From: Ophiura sarsii
Lineage: Eukaryota; Echinodermata; Ophiuroidea; Amphilepidida; Ophiuridae
Reading direction: 5' to 3'
Length of the DNA: 64,000 bases
NCBI GenBank assembly: GCA_035610835.1
Contig: CM069447.1
Coordinates: 41,033,437 to 41,097,436 of the forward strand
Position numbers and translations under genes: made by a program. How positions within the stretch are numbered: the stretch's first letter is position 1; each line of letters starts with the position of its first letter. The notes beneath the pieces were generated by a model. The model had not been told where the DNA came from, searched no databases, and was given only the letters and a program-made list of their open reading frames with translations. Of the stretch, positions 1 through 10,545 are shown one piece after another.

Positions 1-115
1 ATCGGGTGTTAATTTTGCATATGATGCAGGTATAGAAAGGAGGCACATGCACTTATGTTTCTTTTACCAAAATCAAACGTGGGAGGCACAGGCTACGTAT
101 GATTTTCGTAGACCG

Positions 116-165
<50 letters not shown>
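116..165. repeat. poly-C homopolymer
   Basis: An uninterrupted run of about 50 cytosines. Such runs are polymorphic and error-prone in assembly, so its exact length is uncertain. The sequence on either side shows no gene. Confidence 0.95.
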
Positions 166-166
<1 letters not shown>

Positions 167-960
167 CTTTGGACAGCTCATTTGCGGCGATCCAAAGACT
201 AAATAGGTTTTTTTATTGGAAATTAAAATAGCAGTTAAGCTATAACCATTATAGGCATCGGTTATTTGAACCGGGGATTAAACATGAAGCCAAATGATGA
301 CTAATTAGTATTATCGGCACGGAAAAGTTGAAAAATATTGATACAAATATAGTGACGCGTTTTACCGTGTAGTTAGTGCTCAACAAGTCAATGATGAATC
401 TCTTCTGACCGGTGTCACATGTATAGAATCATTGTACGCACAAGATTCAAGAGTAATAAAATAATCGCTGTTATACCTGACACGATGTTTTTCAACATTT
501 TAAACTGGGAGTGAAATGTGTTCGTATAAACATTGACGAAACCGCGGTATCCAGTGGCGGAAGGATCCTAACGTCCCCCACCGAATGTAACCTATCAAAT
601 ATTCGTACGTCCGGCATCGTCTGAAAATCGAAAAGGCTCTCTACTGCCTCTAACCTAGAAGGGGACTTCATTTTTTTTCTACGCATGCGTGCGATTTCTT
701 TGGTTTGTCCACCAAAATCGTTGACAATTTCCTATTGAGTATGTACTGCAATGCAAGGGACAGAACTTCTTGTGATGCGCTAATTAACAGTATATCTGTC
801 CCCCGGGCTCCATAAAAGCCTTAGGAAAAGTTCCCGATGTTCTAGCCGGCCGCGGAGTCATTCTGTGGTATCACATGGTAAGATCAAGCAGACAATATTG
901 ATATTGACGATACACATTATCCAAAAAAGTTTGATGTGATTTGATTTTAATGTTCCCGGA
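166..960. other. No supported feature
   Basis: AT-rich single-copy-looking sequence with only short chance ORFs on both strands. No domain, tRNA fold or clear inverted repeat was recognised. Confidence 0.5.
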
Positions 961-966
961 CTGGAT

Positions 967-992
967 GATAATAAAAATAATAATAATAATAC
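967..992. repeat. AAT-type microsatellite
   Basis: Short run of ATA/AAT triplets with one interruption. Several LINE families in this window end in such triplets, but here no element body is attached on the appropriate side. Confidence 0.6.
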
Positions 993-1179
993 CGCTTTAC
1001 GAAACACCTGCTTGTGACCGCGCGGGAGCAATACTCTGGCCGGCCCGGCCCTGTGAGACGTATATTTTTTTAAACTGCATATAACTTGTCATAATTGATG
1101 TTTTATTGACTTTTAAATCGCAATGTTTTTATCAATAGCAGCTGACTGTATTTTTCTCCTATGGCTGTTTTTACAAATT

Positions 1180-1345
1180 TGTTTGTATTTTTTGAGGTGT
1201 TCTTAAATTTGCATTGAATATATTTATAATCTTTTTATCATGTGTTTTAATGTATGTGTAGTTTTTTAAGATATTGATCATTTGTTTGTAAAGCGCATTG
1301 GTGCCGTTGCTTTATGCGCTGTGTGTTATTATTATTAAAATTTAT
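1180..1345 (+). mobile_element. LINE/SINE 3' end remnant
   Basis: The stretch ends with GTAAAGCGCATTGGTG, then a GCGCT box and a TTATTATTATT tail. The same layout (GCGCTTT, a short gap, GGCGC-TATAAAT, then TTATTATT) closes the LINE remnants at 25305-25440 and 33060-33300. The call rests on this shared tail; no reverse transcriptase codons remain here. Confidence 0.4.
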
Positions 1346-1369
1346 TTATGCTATAACCGTCTCTAACGT

Positions 1370-1740
1370 TAGTATTCTACTGACTAGCACACATTTACAC
1401 GTGATACATGCGCTAGGATACATGTAGCACACATTGAATTAAAAATTCTTGCACACGTATTAAATACTAGTAATGCCACATGTGACGCATGCGCTGTCTA
1501 CTAAAATAGCACATAGTAACTTGCCACATGTGACTATGCGCTATCTACTGACGATAGCGCGCCACCCCATACACATGTGCTAACTTAGCACACCTAGTAA
1601 TGCCTCGTGTGAATGTAGTGTGACATGCGTATAATAGTAGTAATGGCACACGTAACTATGCGCTATTTGAGCACTGCCACCACGGTTATGCGCTTATCTA
1701 CTGAAGTAGTGCCACATGTGATTGCGCTATCTACTGAATG
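1370..1740. repeat. Degenerate tandem repeat
   Basis: Repeated variants of CACATGTGACTATGCGCTAT and CTACTGA recur about every 55-65 bases, for example near 1478, 1530, 1645 and 1708. Units vary in length and are strongly diverged. No ORF spans it. Confidence 0.6.
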
Positions 1741-2560
1741 AGACAATATGCACATATCTTCAAAAGAAAGAACAAAATCAATTGTTTCTGATGGTGTTCC
1801 GAGTGCTGGCTATGGCGCCTCTGAGCATACCATCGGACCAGGCTTTCAGTTGACGTACGCATAGGAGCATCGTTGAAGCGAATGTCCCCTGGTAACCTTT
1901 ATTCCAGATCTTAAATAAGAAATCTTGTTTTATTATACAGAGAATCCACTTTACTCATGCGTGCCCAACAAAAGGTTTTAGCTCCCATATTATTCGTTGT
2001 TCAGATCAAGTCAATGCACGACCTTCAAGCAACCCTTTGAATACAAGCGTTAAAAGAATGATCTATACACTGGCGGGTTATTTTCAAACGAGTATCCATC
2101 AACATGTGTGTTGTACAGAGTAAGATATATTCTGATGGTGTTGCTCTTTTTATATTCTGAAACAAACTTTAGCTCCCCATCGCCGATACGTGTATTACCT
2201 CTAATCACCCTTCAGTGGTACAAGACTTGATCGAGTCTATCAAAAGTTATCTGATTCCCTTTTCCACATAGATTTCGACATCATTGCGTCTCCCAATTCG
2301 TTTATTAAAAAGCTAGCTTATTGTTTTGCTACAAGATCTGACTTTCCTGAGTGAAGTTGTATCAACGATTTTCTAGAAATTCATCGGTTGTACAGATTTC
2401 CAAATAAATTGGTAATCATGGCAATGGTATTACATTTAACGTTAGTAACGGTCCCGTTTCTCATGTTTCTCTGTTTTGGAAATGTGTTTGCTTCTTGTAT
2501 ACATATAGCTACAAATAGTGTATTAACCTAGCTATAACAAACTAAACATGATGTACACAA
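1741..2560. other. No supported feature
   Basis: No coding exon, RNA gene or repeat structure was recognised in this AT-rich interval. Confidence 0.45.
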
Positions 2561-2569
2561 ACTTGCGCT

Positions 2570-3090
2570 GACTGGTAAAATGGTTTTACAACAAGTTTTG
2601 CTATCATTATCAAACCGAACTCAAATTAAACCAAATTAAATCACTTATTAAGTTAAATAAATCAAAGAGATAAATGATAGAAAAAACAACAACTATAAAC
2701 GCATGGGCCTTTATAATTTACAAAAATTGACATAAATATGATGCTACATTAATCCACCGTCAAGTTTAAAAAAGATATATAAAAAAGCATGGCATTCACG
2801 GATACACCGGGGATCGAACCCGTGTTGCCGTTTGCAAACAACATGGCCTACGATGCACGCCACAGAGATCGACGAGTGTGGTTGGTGATAGTTTAATTAT
2901 TTAACCATTTATCCATTTATTTATAACGAACGGATTTTTATCGTGCCATTTTTGCCATTTTATACCATATTTGTATGTTACTCTCGCACAAAATGTGTTT
3001 ATAATGTGATTATACTCCTTATTTTTGAAAGAACGGTAAAAAATGATGACATTTTCGAACACAAAAAATTGCATCATTTATACGGTCCAC
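2570..3090. repeat. Dispersed tRNA-like repeat, copy 1
   Basis: About 520 bp closely resembling 11525-12060 in the same orientation. Shared landmarks in order are TGGTTTTACAACAAGTTTTG, TATAAACGCATGGGC, CAACATGGCCTACG-like sequence, CCATTTATTTATAACGAACG and GAACGGTAA. The minus strand of 2800-2880 carries CACGGGTTCGATCCC, a good Pol III B box, preceded by a degenerate A-box-like stretch. I saw no intact cloverleaf, so I treat it as a tRNA-derived interspersed repeat, not a working tRNA gene. Confidence 0.65.
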
Positions 3091-3575
3091 AATCACTGTT
3101 AGACTGGACGTTGTGTGACGTGTTGCATAATTCATGTATTCAAATTACTGCTTCGAATCGATCTGTTTTATGTACGCTTTTGTTATACTTCTCGGTCGCT
3201 CATCGCCAACGCTGTACATGAGAACAAATGAAAAGTCCCCTCTCAGGTTAGAGGGCGGTATCTGTGACCTCTCACAGCAGGGCATAGGGTCAAGGCAGGG
3301 TTAATCATATTAATGACAAATATGCAAATGAGCTAAGTGTCCCCTCCTATTATATATACTCCTTGGCTAAGTTTCAATCGGTCAGTTTTTAATCCCCTCT
3401 GTTTCTGCTCGCGAAAAGTTACCGGTAAGTTTATCGATCCTAGTCGATGGGCCACAACATTTGACCTTATGTAAAACCAAACAATGCAACCGCACCTGAA
3501 AAAGATTGCTTCACAATAATATGTATAACCCAGCGTGACACGGTTCACGGCGCCAACCGCTAAGAATCACCTTTC

Positions 3576-3730
3576 TGTTTCTGCTGGGTTTATTGCCAAT
3601 TATTGCTGGTTCCAAACCTGCTTTGTGAAGGTTTTTGGGATTACCAAAACTTACCGATTATTGCCCGGTTCGGCCTGTTTCTACTGGGCAAACTTAGCGT
3701 TTATTACCGGTAACTTGCCCAGCAGAAACA
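3576..3730. mobile_element. Small MITE-like inverted repeat
   Basis: Perfect 13-base termini, TGTTTCTGCTGGG at 3576 and CCCAGCAGAAACA ending at 3730, enclose about 130 bp. It lies just inside the left arm of the large palindromic element, and its termini resemble a motif of that arm, so it may be a sub-structure of that element. The 3' part is echoed directly at 6845-6900. Confidence 0.55.
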
Positions 3731-5944
3731 CGCTCTAAGTGTACGCCCATTGAAGGGTGTGATCGATTGCCCGCCGGTCAATCATGGTTAGTAACAGTGT
3801 CACACACGGGGTGAACCTCGCACACACTCAATTTTCCTCCCGTGTAGTAATTGAAAATGTGACTTTTGAAAAGTGACTAATTTTCTTCAAATGGCGCTAA
3901 TCATGGTTTATCTTTGTTGCTAGGTGTTATGTTTGGTATCAAAATGTGCCTAAAAGATTCATCCAAATGTCTATCTAGCCTGTTTGATAAAGAAACAAAA
4001 GTTACTTTAATTGATCTAAACAAAGTGTACGACTTTCTTTTGTTGAGCACTTTAGATTCATAAACTCTGGCGCATCGGTATCGATTTTGGACCTCGTCCA
4101 TTGGGCGTTAGAGGAACCCATTTTGACCAATGATGAAACAGCGGTTCTTTTATAGATGTTATTATCATGATTATTTGCGCTCCATAATCAAATGCTATTC
4201 ATGATAGTGTGGCTTTATGAATAGGGCTGATCATATAGCTTTACAATCACGACAACCAAACACTTAATCCAGCAGCTTCAAATGTGTTATCCCTTTGGAA
4301 GCGGTTAACACAATAAAAACAAATCGACCATCATCGACCGTATACAGGTTTCGAAAGAAAAATATTATGTATGTCATTTTACCTAGGGTCATGTGTTTTA
4401 AGCTCGCCTCCTTTCGCGTTACACACGGATTTTGGCTTTCACGACATGATTTTAACTTTACACGTTTATATTTGCTTGTATATCCCCCTGAGGTAGTAAA
4501 AGTATATATTTGAAGGGAAATTTCATGAGGAAACCAAATATGCCATTAAAATTATAGTACGACTAAGAACTAAAATGGTATGATCGGAAATGTTCGGGAA
4601 AATATCAGAGTTTTTAATTTTTAATTCGAGATCCATATATTTTTTATACCTACCCCTATCATTATTTACTTTACATATTTGAATTCCTCATGAAATTACC
4701 CATTAGATGATATATAATTGTTACTACGTCGGTATGGTAATTATACCGGCTAGTGAATATCTCCAATTTTTATTTTATATATTTTTAGAATTTTCAAAAA
4801 TATTTTGTTTAAGGATGAACCCTTCCCTGATATAAACTGCATTTCTGAATTCCTCTAGTTACAAGCTTTCCAAAAATGTATACTTTTGCTATCATAGGTT
4901 GAAAACTTTTTCTGTTATTGTCATTTTTATAAATCCGGTAAATTGAGGCTGATTATTCATGTTTACTGTGTAGCGAATAGGAAGAAAGCTGATGTTCATT
5001 GTCTTATCCATAATTAATTAGTTGTTACAAATAGTTGACAAGTCTGTTGAACCACATACTTAAAGACTACTAATTATCCTTTAGAATGGGACCAGAATGG
5101 TGTTAGTAACATTAGGAGATGACTAGTTATTGTAAAAAGAACAAAACATGGGATTATCCCCATTGAGTTTGTACAGGCGGCACCCCTTCCAGAAACACCC
5201 CTTCCAGCACCACCCCTGGTCCCCAAACATCAAACAGCTGTATCTCCCATTCTGTATTAGCTATACCAATGCCATTTTGCAGGCAGATAGCTTGTTATTA
5301 GGGCTTTAAAATGATACCAAATTTGTTGAGATAGCTTTTGTGGTTTTAAAAATATTTGAGAAAAATTACAGCATGAAACTAAAAAATGTAACGGCACCAC
5401 CCTATTGGGAGGCGAGTTCATAACGCGTGACCCTATTCATAATTTAGTGGCTACTTTTTATTATTTTCCGTTTTTATTATGCACGTGGAATAAAGGAAAC
5501 ATTAAAATGAAAATAACAGTTCTACGTATTTATTTGCGAGAAAAACCCGGAAAATAATTCAATAATTATTTTTTTATATACCTAGGTACAAAACCATTTG
5601 TCCTAATTATAAATGGAAAACAGTTATATCAACCAAGATACGGATTATAAACGTTACTTTAAGTATTTCTGGCTATGAGACCACCTGAATACCTTTATCA
5701 ATTTATCTGAATAACAATACATTTCTTTATCGTTATGCCGATAATCCAACCGCAAGTTCCCTGTCACTAGGTACAATAATCATGATAATGGTGACTACAT
5801 CACAGTAGTACATGCACACGAAGACACGGTATTAACCTTGCATATTACGATTAAATTCGAGTGCCTCCCCCTCTTTTGCTTCTGTTACCTCTTTACTGAA
5901 ATGGTAAATCGCTCAAATCGGCCAATGTCTGCGAATCGACTATA
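3731..5944. other. Interior of palindromic element, no gene seen
   Basis: AT-rich sequence with only short ORFs lacking recognisable domains. No transposase motif was seen on either strand. Confidence 0.45.
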
Positions 5945-6037
5945 ATCTTAGCGGTTTGCGCCGTGAACCGTGTCACGCTGGGTTATACACATTGTGAAGT
6001 GCTCAATCTTTTGCAGGTACGGTGGCATTGTTTAGTA

Positions 6038-6767
6038 CAGGCATTCTCAAATGGTGGTGTGAACAGAAATCGCTGTTCGACCCGGGTTGCAAACCTGACT
6101 GCTAACCTCTGACCGTAGTTGTTTACGTCAGTTTTCAGCTTTGCTTCGCACACTCTCGTCTGCCTTTGGTTCTGGTAGAAATCTTTATCAAATTTGTCAA
6201 AATGGCAAATAAATGGAGTCAAATTGAAACGGAAGCCATGATGGAACTCTGGGCGGATGAGACCGTGCAAACTAGTTTGAACTCAATGATCCACAATAAG
6301 GATATTTACGCCAATATATCACGCCAGATGGAGGCAATGGGTTTTCACCGTAACATTGAGCAACATTGAGCAATGTCAAAATAAAATCAAAGCACTCAAG
6401 AAAAATTTCACAGATACTGAAACACATAACAACAAGTCTGGAACCCAAATCTTTCTTTGGATTTGCCAGTGTTTTAGAATATAGATTGCATGTTATGTTC
6501 TGCACCAGATATTTTTGTTTCAGACCGGCGTACAGAATCCCTACATACGTAGGCCTATTTCATAAACTTTTTAGCTTAAAAATAGTTTGAGATAAAGCTT
6601 AAATATCCAGTTAAAAAAAACCCAAAAAACCCACGGCCAACACTTGTAACAAACAGAGTTTGACATACATAGCGCTCTAGTGTGAACAGAAAATGAATTA
6701 TCGATCAATCCGGGTTCGACCCGGGTCCGACCCGGGTTGAGGAAAAAGCTATAGTGTGAACACGCCC
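6038..6767 (+). mobile_element. Harbinger-like element A, 5' truncated
   Basis: The right end reads GCTATAGTGTGAACACGCCC (ending 6767) followed by TAA, the terminal repeat shared with elements B and D. The left terminal repeat is missing. Instead a 20-base hAT-like end (CAGGCATTCTCAAATGGTGG, 6038-6057) is fused directly to Harbinger interior sequence. It carries a plus-strand Myb/SANT ORF. PIF/Harbinger is inferred from the Myb/SANT protein and a 3-bp TWA-like flank; no DDE transposase is present. Confidence 0.65.
6202..6369 (+). pseudogene. Myb/SANT-like domain ORF (element A)
   Basis: From ATG at 6202 the protein starts MANKWSQIETEAMMELWA and continues through VQTSLNSMIHNKDIYANI and a ...QMEAMGFHR segment. 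These are the tryptophan/leucine-spaced helices of the trihelix-type Myb/SANT domain usual in PIF/Harbinger accessory proteins and related nuclear factors. A short duplication (GAGCAACATTGAGCAATG, near 6358-6375) breaks the frame relative to elements B and D, so this copy is probably inactive. The expected role is DNA binding at the element ends, inferred from family knowledge. Confidence 0.6.
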
Positions 6768-6901
6768 TAAGATCATGGAATTACGAGCTAAGATCGATAA
6801 ACTTTTCGCGAGTAGAAACAGGAGGGATTAAAAAACGTACCGATTAAATCTTAGCGTTTATTAGCGTTCACTTTTTGCAGTGCCCTAGAAACACGCTCTT
6901 A

Positions 6902-7778
6902 GGGCGTGTTCACACTATAGCTTTTTCCTCAACCCGGGTCGGACCCGGGTCGAACCCGGATTGATCGATAATTCATTTTCTGTTCACACTAGCGCTATGT
7001 ATGTCAAAGTCTGTTTGTTGCAAGTGTTGGCCGTGGGTGTTTTTTTTTGGTTTTTTAACTGGATATTTAAGCTTTATCTCAAACTGTTTTTAAGCTAAGT
7101 TTAAGAAATAGGCCTACGTATGTAGGGATTCTGTACGCCGGTCTAAAACAAAATATCTGGTGCAGAACATAACATGCAATCTACATTCTAAAACACTGGC
7201 AAATCCAAAGAAAGATTTGTGTTCCACCCCAGACTTGTTGTTATGTGTTTCAGTATCTGTGAATTTTTTCTTTAGTGCTTTGATTTTATTTTGACATTGC
7301 TCAATGTTACGGTGAAAACCCATTGCCTCCATCTGGCGTGATATATAGGCGTAAATACCCTTATTATCAAACTAATTTGCACGGTCTCATCCACCCAGAG
7401 TTCCATCATGGCTTCCGTTTCAATTTGACTCCATTTATTTGTCATTTTGATAAAGATTTCAGAAGAGACAGAAGAGAACGTGCGAAGCAAAGCTAGAAAC
7501 TGACGTAAACAACTACATGTACCATGCCAAACCACGGTCAGAGGTTAGGTCAGCAGTCAGGTTATCTTTCCGGCAACCCGGGTCGAAACAGCGATTTCTG
7601 TTCACACTAGTCGACCCGGGTTGAACCCGGGTAGAACCCGGGTTCTACCCTCCACTTTCGCAGGGTTGTAATTTTCGACCCGGGTCGGTTTTTTGAGCAT
7701 ATTTTTCTGTTCACACTAGGCTTCAACCCGGGTCGGACCCGGGTCGTGTAGAAAACTAGCTATAGTGTGAACACGCCC
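6902..7778 (-). mobile_element. Harbinger-like element B
   Basis: Both terminal inverted repeats are present: GGGCGTGTTCACACTATAG at 6902 and its complement ending at 7778, flanked by TTA and TAA. Sub-terminal zones hold many copies of the palindrome ACCCGGGT (two or three on the left, about seven on the right). The minus strand carries a Myb/SANT-like ORF (7110-7460). At under 900 bp it lacks a transposase and must be non-autonomous. It abuts element D with only TAA between them. Confidence 0.75.
7110..7451 (-). pseudogene. Myb/SANT-like ORF (element B), frameshifted
   Basis: The minus strand encodes NKWSQIETEAMMELWVDETV, then a deletion and frameshift near 7360-7375 replaces the SLNSMIHNKD segment. 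In another frame it resumes as MEAMGFHRNIEQCQNKIKAL, followed by NNKSGVEHKSFFGF. The same domain is continuous in element D. This is a broken copy. Confidence 0.6.
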
Positions 7779-8084
7779 TAAGGGCGTGTTCACACTATAG
7801 CTTTTTCCTCAACCCGGGTCAGACCCGGGTCGAACCCGGATTGATCGATAATTCATTTTCTGTTCACACTAGCCGGCAGGCCTTCTCAAATGGTGGCGCG
7901 CGCGCCACTTGTGGCGCATTGCATCAGTCCGAGTGGCGCGCGAAAGGACGCATGAAAAATAAATTTAAAAAATGAATTTGAAAAATAAATTTGAAAAAAA
8001 AGAAAAAGAAGAAATATATCCCCAACTTCAACCAGATCGCAAAAAGCATGAAGAGCCACTTCACTGCAGTGGGGTAAGTCATGA

Positions 8085-8716
8085 TTATTAGTAGTAGGCC
8101 TATTGATTATCACTACATTTGCTGCTAGGCCAAGTGATAGCTTACGATTTTCTTGACTATAATTAAATTTTAAAAAGGAACTAGAATGAATTAATCATTA
8201 ATTTTTTGCTTTAAATCTTGCAGAAGCAACAAAGCCTCCCACGACTCCAAGCGTAATATATTTAACCTTAACTTACCTGGATCCTACATTACAACAATGC
8301 CTATTATCATCGTTCCGGTAGGACACACTATTTATCAAATAGAAATCAACCCAAAATTACAAACCTGTTTAATGATGTACAGGTGTCCCAATGAACTTGG
8401 TAAACATAAGTAAAGCACGGGTTATTATTTCAATTCTCTTGCCTCCACGTCCCACATCCGGAAAATTTTCTAGCATCGCTTTAATTAAAGGGATACCCAA
8501 TAGTGTTGAAGAATTATGTATTATTGTGACTGTGTACTGTAGCTTGGAGTACACATGTTGATTAAGTTGGTTACTTTTTACGAGTTTCAAGTTTCGAGTT
8601 ACATTTATCGAGTTTCGAGTTTCTTTGTACGAGTTTCGAGTTAATTTGTTCGAGTTTCGAGTTACATTATTCGAGTTTTATTAGTAGTAGGCCTATTGAT
8701 TATCACTACATTTGCT
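8085..8716. repeat. 39-bp direct repeats bounding 554 bp
   Basis: A 39-base sequence starting TTATTAGTAGTAGGCCTATT occurs at 8085-8123 and again at 8678-8716 inside the hAT-like element. The enclosed segment may be another insertion or a tandem-duplication product; no terminal inverted repeat was found for it. Confidence 0.6.
8576..8671. repeat. Tandem repeat, unit about 25 bp
   Basis: About four to five copies of a unit containing CGAGTTTCGAGTTACATT, with substitutions between copies. Confidence 0.75.
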
Positions 8717-9037
8717 ACCATTTTTTGTACATTTTACCATCAACATCTCTTTATTTCTTGTACCATATTGCATGCAAATATAGCTCTCCTTAGCCTCTTA
8801 AAATGGGGGTAAACCCATGAGCTTCCAGGGACCTAAGGCGGGCCCATGGACCCCACCCGTTATTCGCTACGCTCACAGGGATAGTGGCGCTTCTAGATCA
8901 CTAACATCTCAAAAGTGGTGCTTCACAAAATCTAATTGAGAAGGCCTGCACTAGCGCTATGTATGTCAAAGTCTGTTTGTTGCAAGTGTTGGCCGTGTTT
9001 TTTTTTTGGTTTTTTAACTGGATATTTAAGCTTTATC

Positions 9038-9397
9038 TCAGACTGTTTTTAAGTTTATGAAATACGTATGTAGGGATTCTGTACGTCGGGCTGAAACAAA
9101 ATATCTGGTGCAGAACATAACATGCAATCTACATTCTAAAACACTGGCAAATCCAAAGAAAGGTTCCACCCCAGACTTGTTGTTATGTGTTTTATGTGTT
9201 TTTTTCTTGAGTGCTTTTATTTTATTTTGACATTGCTCAATGTTACGGTGAAAACCCATTGCCTCCATCTGGCGTGATATATCGGCGTAAACATCCTTAT
9301 TGTGGATCATTGAGTTCAAACTAATTTGCACGGTCTCGTCCGCCCAGAGTTCCATCATGGCTTCCGTTTCAATTTGACTCCATTTATTTGCCATTTT
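9038..9397 (-). CDS. Myb/SANT-like protein (element D)
   Basis: The ATG of MANKWSQIETEAMMELWA, near 9395, is the likely start because this N-terminus is shared by all three copies; an in-frame upstream ATG at 9460 also exists. The ORF continues through VQISLNSMIHNKDVYADI, MEAMGFHRNIEQCQNKIKAL and HNNKSG, which is the usual Myb/SANT layout with a basic end. The tail after HNNKSG departs from the family and may be out of frame. The family normally binds DNA in the nucleus and partners the Harbinger transposase, which is absent here. It could bind the ACCCGGGT palindromes at the element ends, but that is inference. Confidence 0.5.
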   Translation of the reverse strand, partial: KMANKWSQIETEAMMELWADETVQISLNSMIHNKDVYADISRQMEAMGFHRNIEQCQNKIKALKKKTHKTHNNKSGVEPFFGFASVLECRLHVMFCTRYFVSARRTESLHTYFINLKTV

Positions 9398-9763
9398 GAC
9401 AAATTTGATAAAGATTTCAACCAGAACCAGAAGCAGACGATACGAGAGCGTGCGAAGCAAAGCTGAAAACTGACGGAAACAACTACGGTCAGAGGTTAGC
9501 AGTCAGGTTAGATACTTCCGCCAACCCGGGTCGAACAGCGATTTCTGTTCACACTACAGTCGACCCGGGTAGAACCCGGGTTGAACCCGGGTTCTACCCT
9601 TCACTTTCGCAGGGTTGTAATGTTCGACCCGGGTCGGTTTTTTGAGCCTATTTTTCTGTTCACACTAGACTTCAACCCGGGTTCGACCCGGGTCCGACCC
9701 GGGTCGTGGAGAAAACTAGCTATAGTGTGAACACGCCCTTATTCTCTATCCAGCCAGTTGCAA

Positions 9764-9845
9764 AATTCAATTCAATTCAATTCAATTCAATTTATTATAA
9801 AATAACATCGTGGCCAAAGGCTAAATTGCGCATATAAAAACATAT
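9764..9845 (-). mobile_element. LINE-like 3' end with AATTC tail
   Basis: A run of AATTC pentamers (9766-9800) followed by TTATTATAAAATAACATC and GTGGCCAAAGGCTAAATTG. Read on the minus strand this is an oligo-TTGAA tail after a 3' UTR-like segment, a common LINE terminus. No coding part remains. Confidence 0.4.
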
Positions 9846-9859
9846 AATATATCACCTTA

Positions 9860-10075
9860 CCTTATCATATTAACGCGTGATAAAGCATATTATTCTTGCT
9901 TTGAAAAGATTTATTTTAGAAACTGCTGTCACAAAATACGACAGAGACTCATGCTAAATATAATATCGAAGATACAATCACGTGTTTTTCGTCACATCCC
10001 TTCCCTCGATAGATTTTTTTTTCGATTGGAAAACGTAACGAATTACTCATTTCGAACCGAAAAACCAGGTTTATC
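9860..10075 (+). repeat. Repeat R1, partial copy
   Basis: Resembles 12630-13050 and 19470-19900: ATTAACGCGTG, an ACGACAG-containing stretch, ATGCTAAATATAATATC, CACG and ATTGGAAAACGTAACG occur in the same order. It diverges before the GTAAGT end seen in the other two copies. Confidence 0.55.
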
Positions 10076-10092
10076 AAATCGATCAACCAAGT

Positions 10093-10545
10093 ACACTCGT
10101 CCAAAGAAGTTCCTTGCCACTCATTGAAGTTCAAATATTGAAGTTCAAATATTTCACATAAATATTTAATATAAATTAAACAATTGCATGTCAAAATAAA
10201 CAGACAATAATTCTCTATCATGTCTGTATGAAATTAAGATGTACGCATTCATGCATGGCTGAGCACATTCATTAAGCAATGGTAAGGTTCATATTGTGTT
10301 CAATCATTCACATTAACATTTGAATGGAGGGATTATCCAATTTTTTGCAATCTTCTTCCACAGACCTTGCCATTGTCAAGTGAATGGGATCTGCCATGCA
10401 TGAGTGATCATGTCTAAATTCCATGTTAAGCTGTTAGAGGATTACTTTCTGCTTATTTTGATATACAATTATATATATTCTATTAAATATTAATTTGAAA
10501 TATTTGGACTTTACTAAGTGGCAAGGAACTTCTTTGGACGAGTGT
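10093..10545. mobile_element. Fold-back element
   Basis: The 28 bases at 10093-10120 are perfectly complementary to 10518-10545 (ACACTCGTCC...TTGCCAC). The arms continue inward with similarity around TTCAAATATTTCA. The loop is about 280-400 bp and non-coding. Superfamily unknown. Confidence 0.75.

Larger units (their letters stand above)
3365..6856. mobile_element. Large palindromic DNA element, invaded
   Basis: The left arm (about 3365-3570) is matched in reverse complement by 5945-6037 plus 6771-6856. Landmarks are CTGTTTCTGCTCGCGAAAAG on the left against CTTTTCGCGAGTAGAAACAG at 6812-6831, and CCCAGCGTGACACGGTTCAC on the left against GTGAACCGTGTCACGCTGGG on the right. The right arm is split by the Harbinger-like unit at 6038-6770, so that unit arrived later. 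The interior (3731-5944) holds no long ORF, so the element is non-autonomous or decayed. Superfamily is unknown; no target duplication was identified. Confidence 0.7.
7875..8948. mobile_element. hAT-like element nested in Harbinger D
   Basis: Ends are CAGGCCTTCTCAA (from 7877) and TTGAGAAGGCCTG (ending 8948). The flanks read CACTAGCC (7867-7874) and CACTAGCG (8949-8956). The empty site in element B is CACTAGCG, so an 8-bp target duplication with one substitution is supported, as expected for hAT. No transposase ORF was recognised, so it is non-autonomous. Confidence 0.7.
7782..9738 (-). mobile_element. Harbinger-like element D with nested insertion
   Basis: The left end GGGCGTGTTCACACTATAG starts at 7782 and the right end ...GTGTGAACACGCCC finishes at 9738, next to TTA. 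Sequence matching element B is interrupted at 7874 and resumes at 8949, where a hAT-like element has inserted. Without that insertion the unit is about 880 bp, like B. The right side again has multiple ACCCGGGT palindromes (9522-9712). It encodes the best-preserved Myb/SANT ORF of the three copies. Confidence 0.75.
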
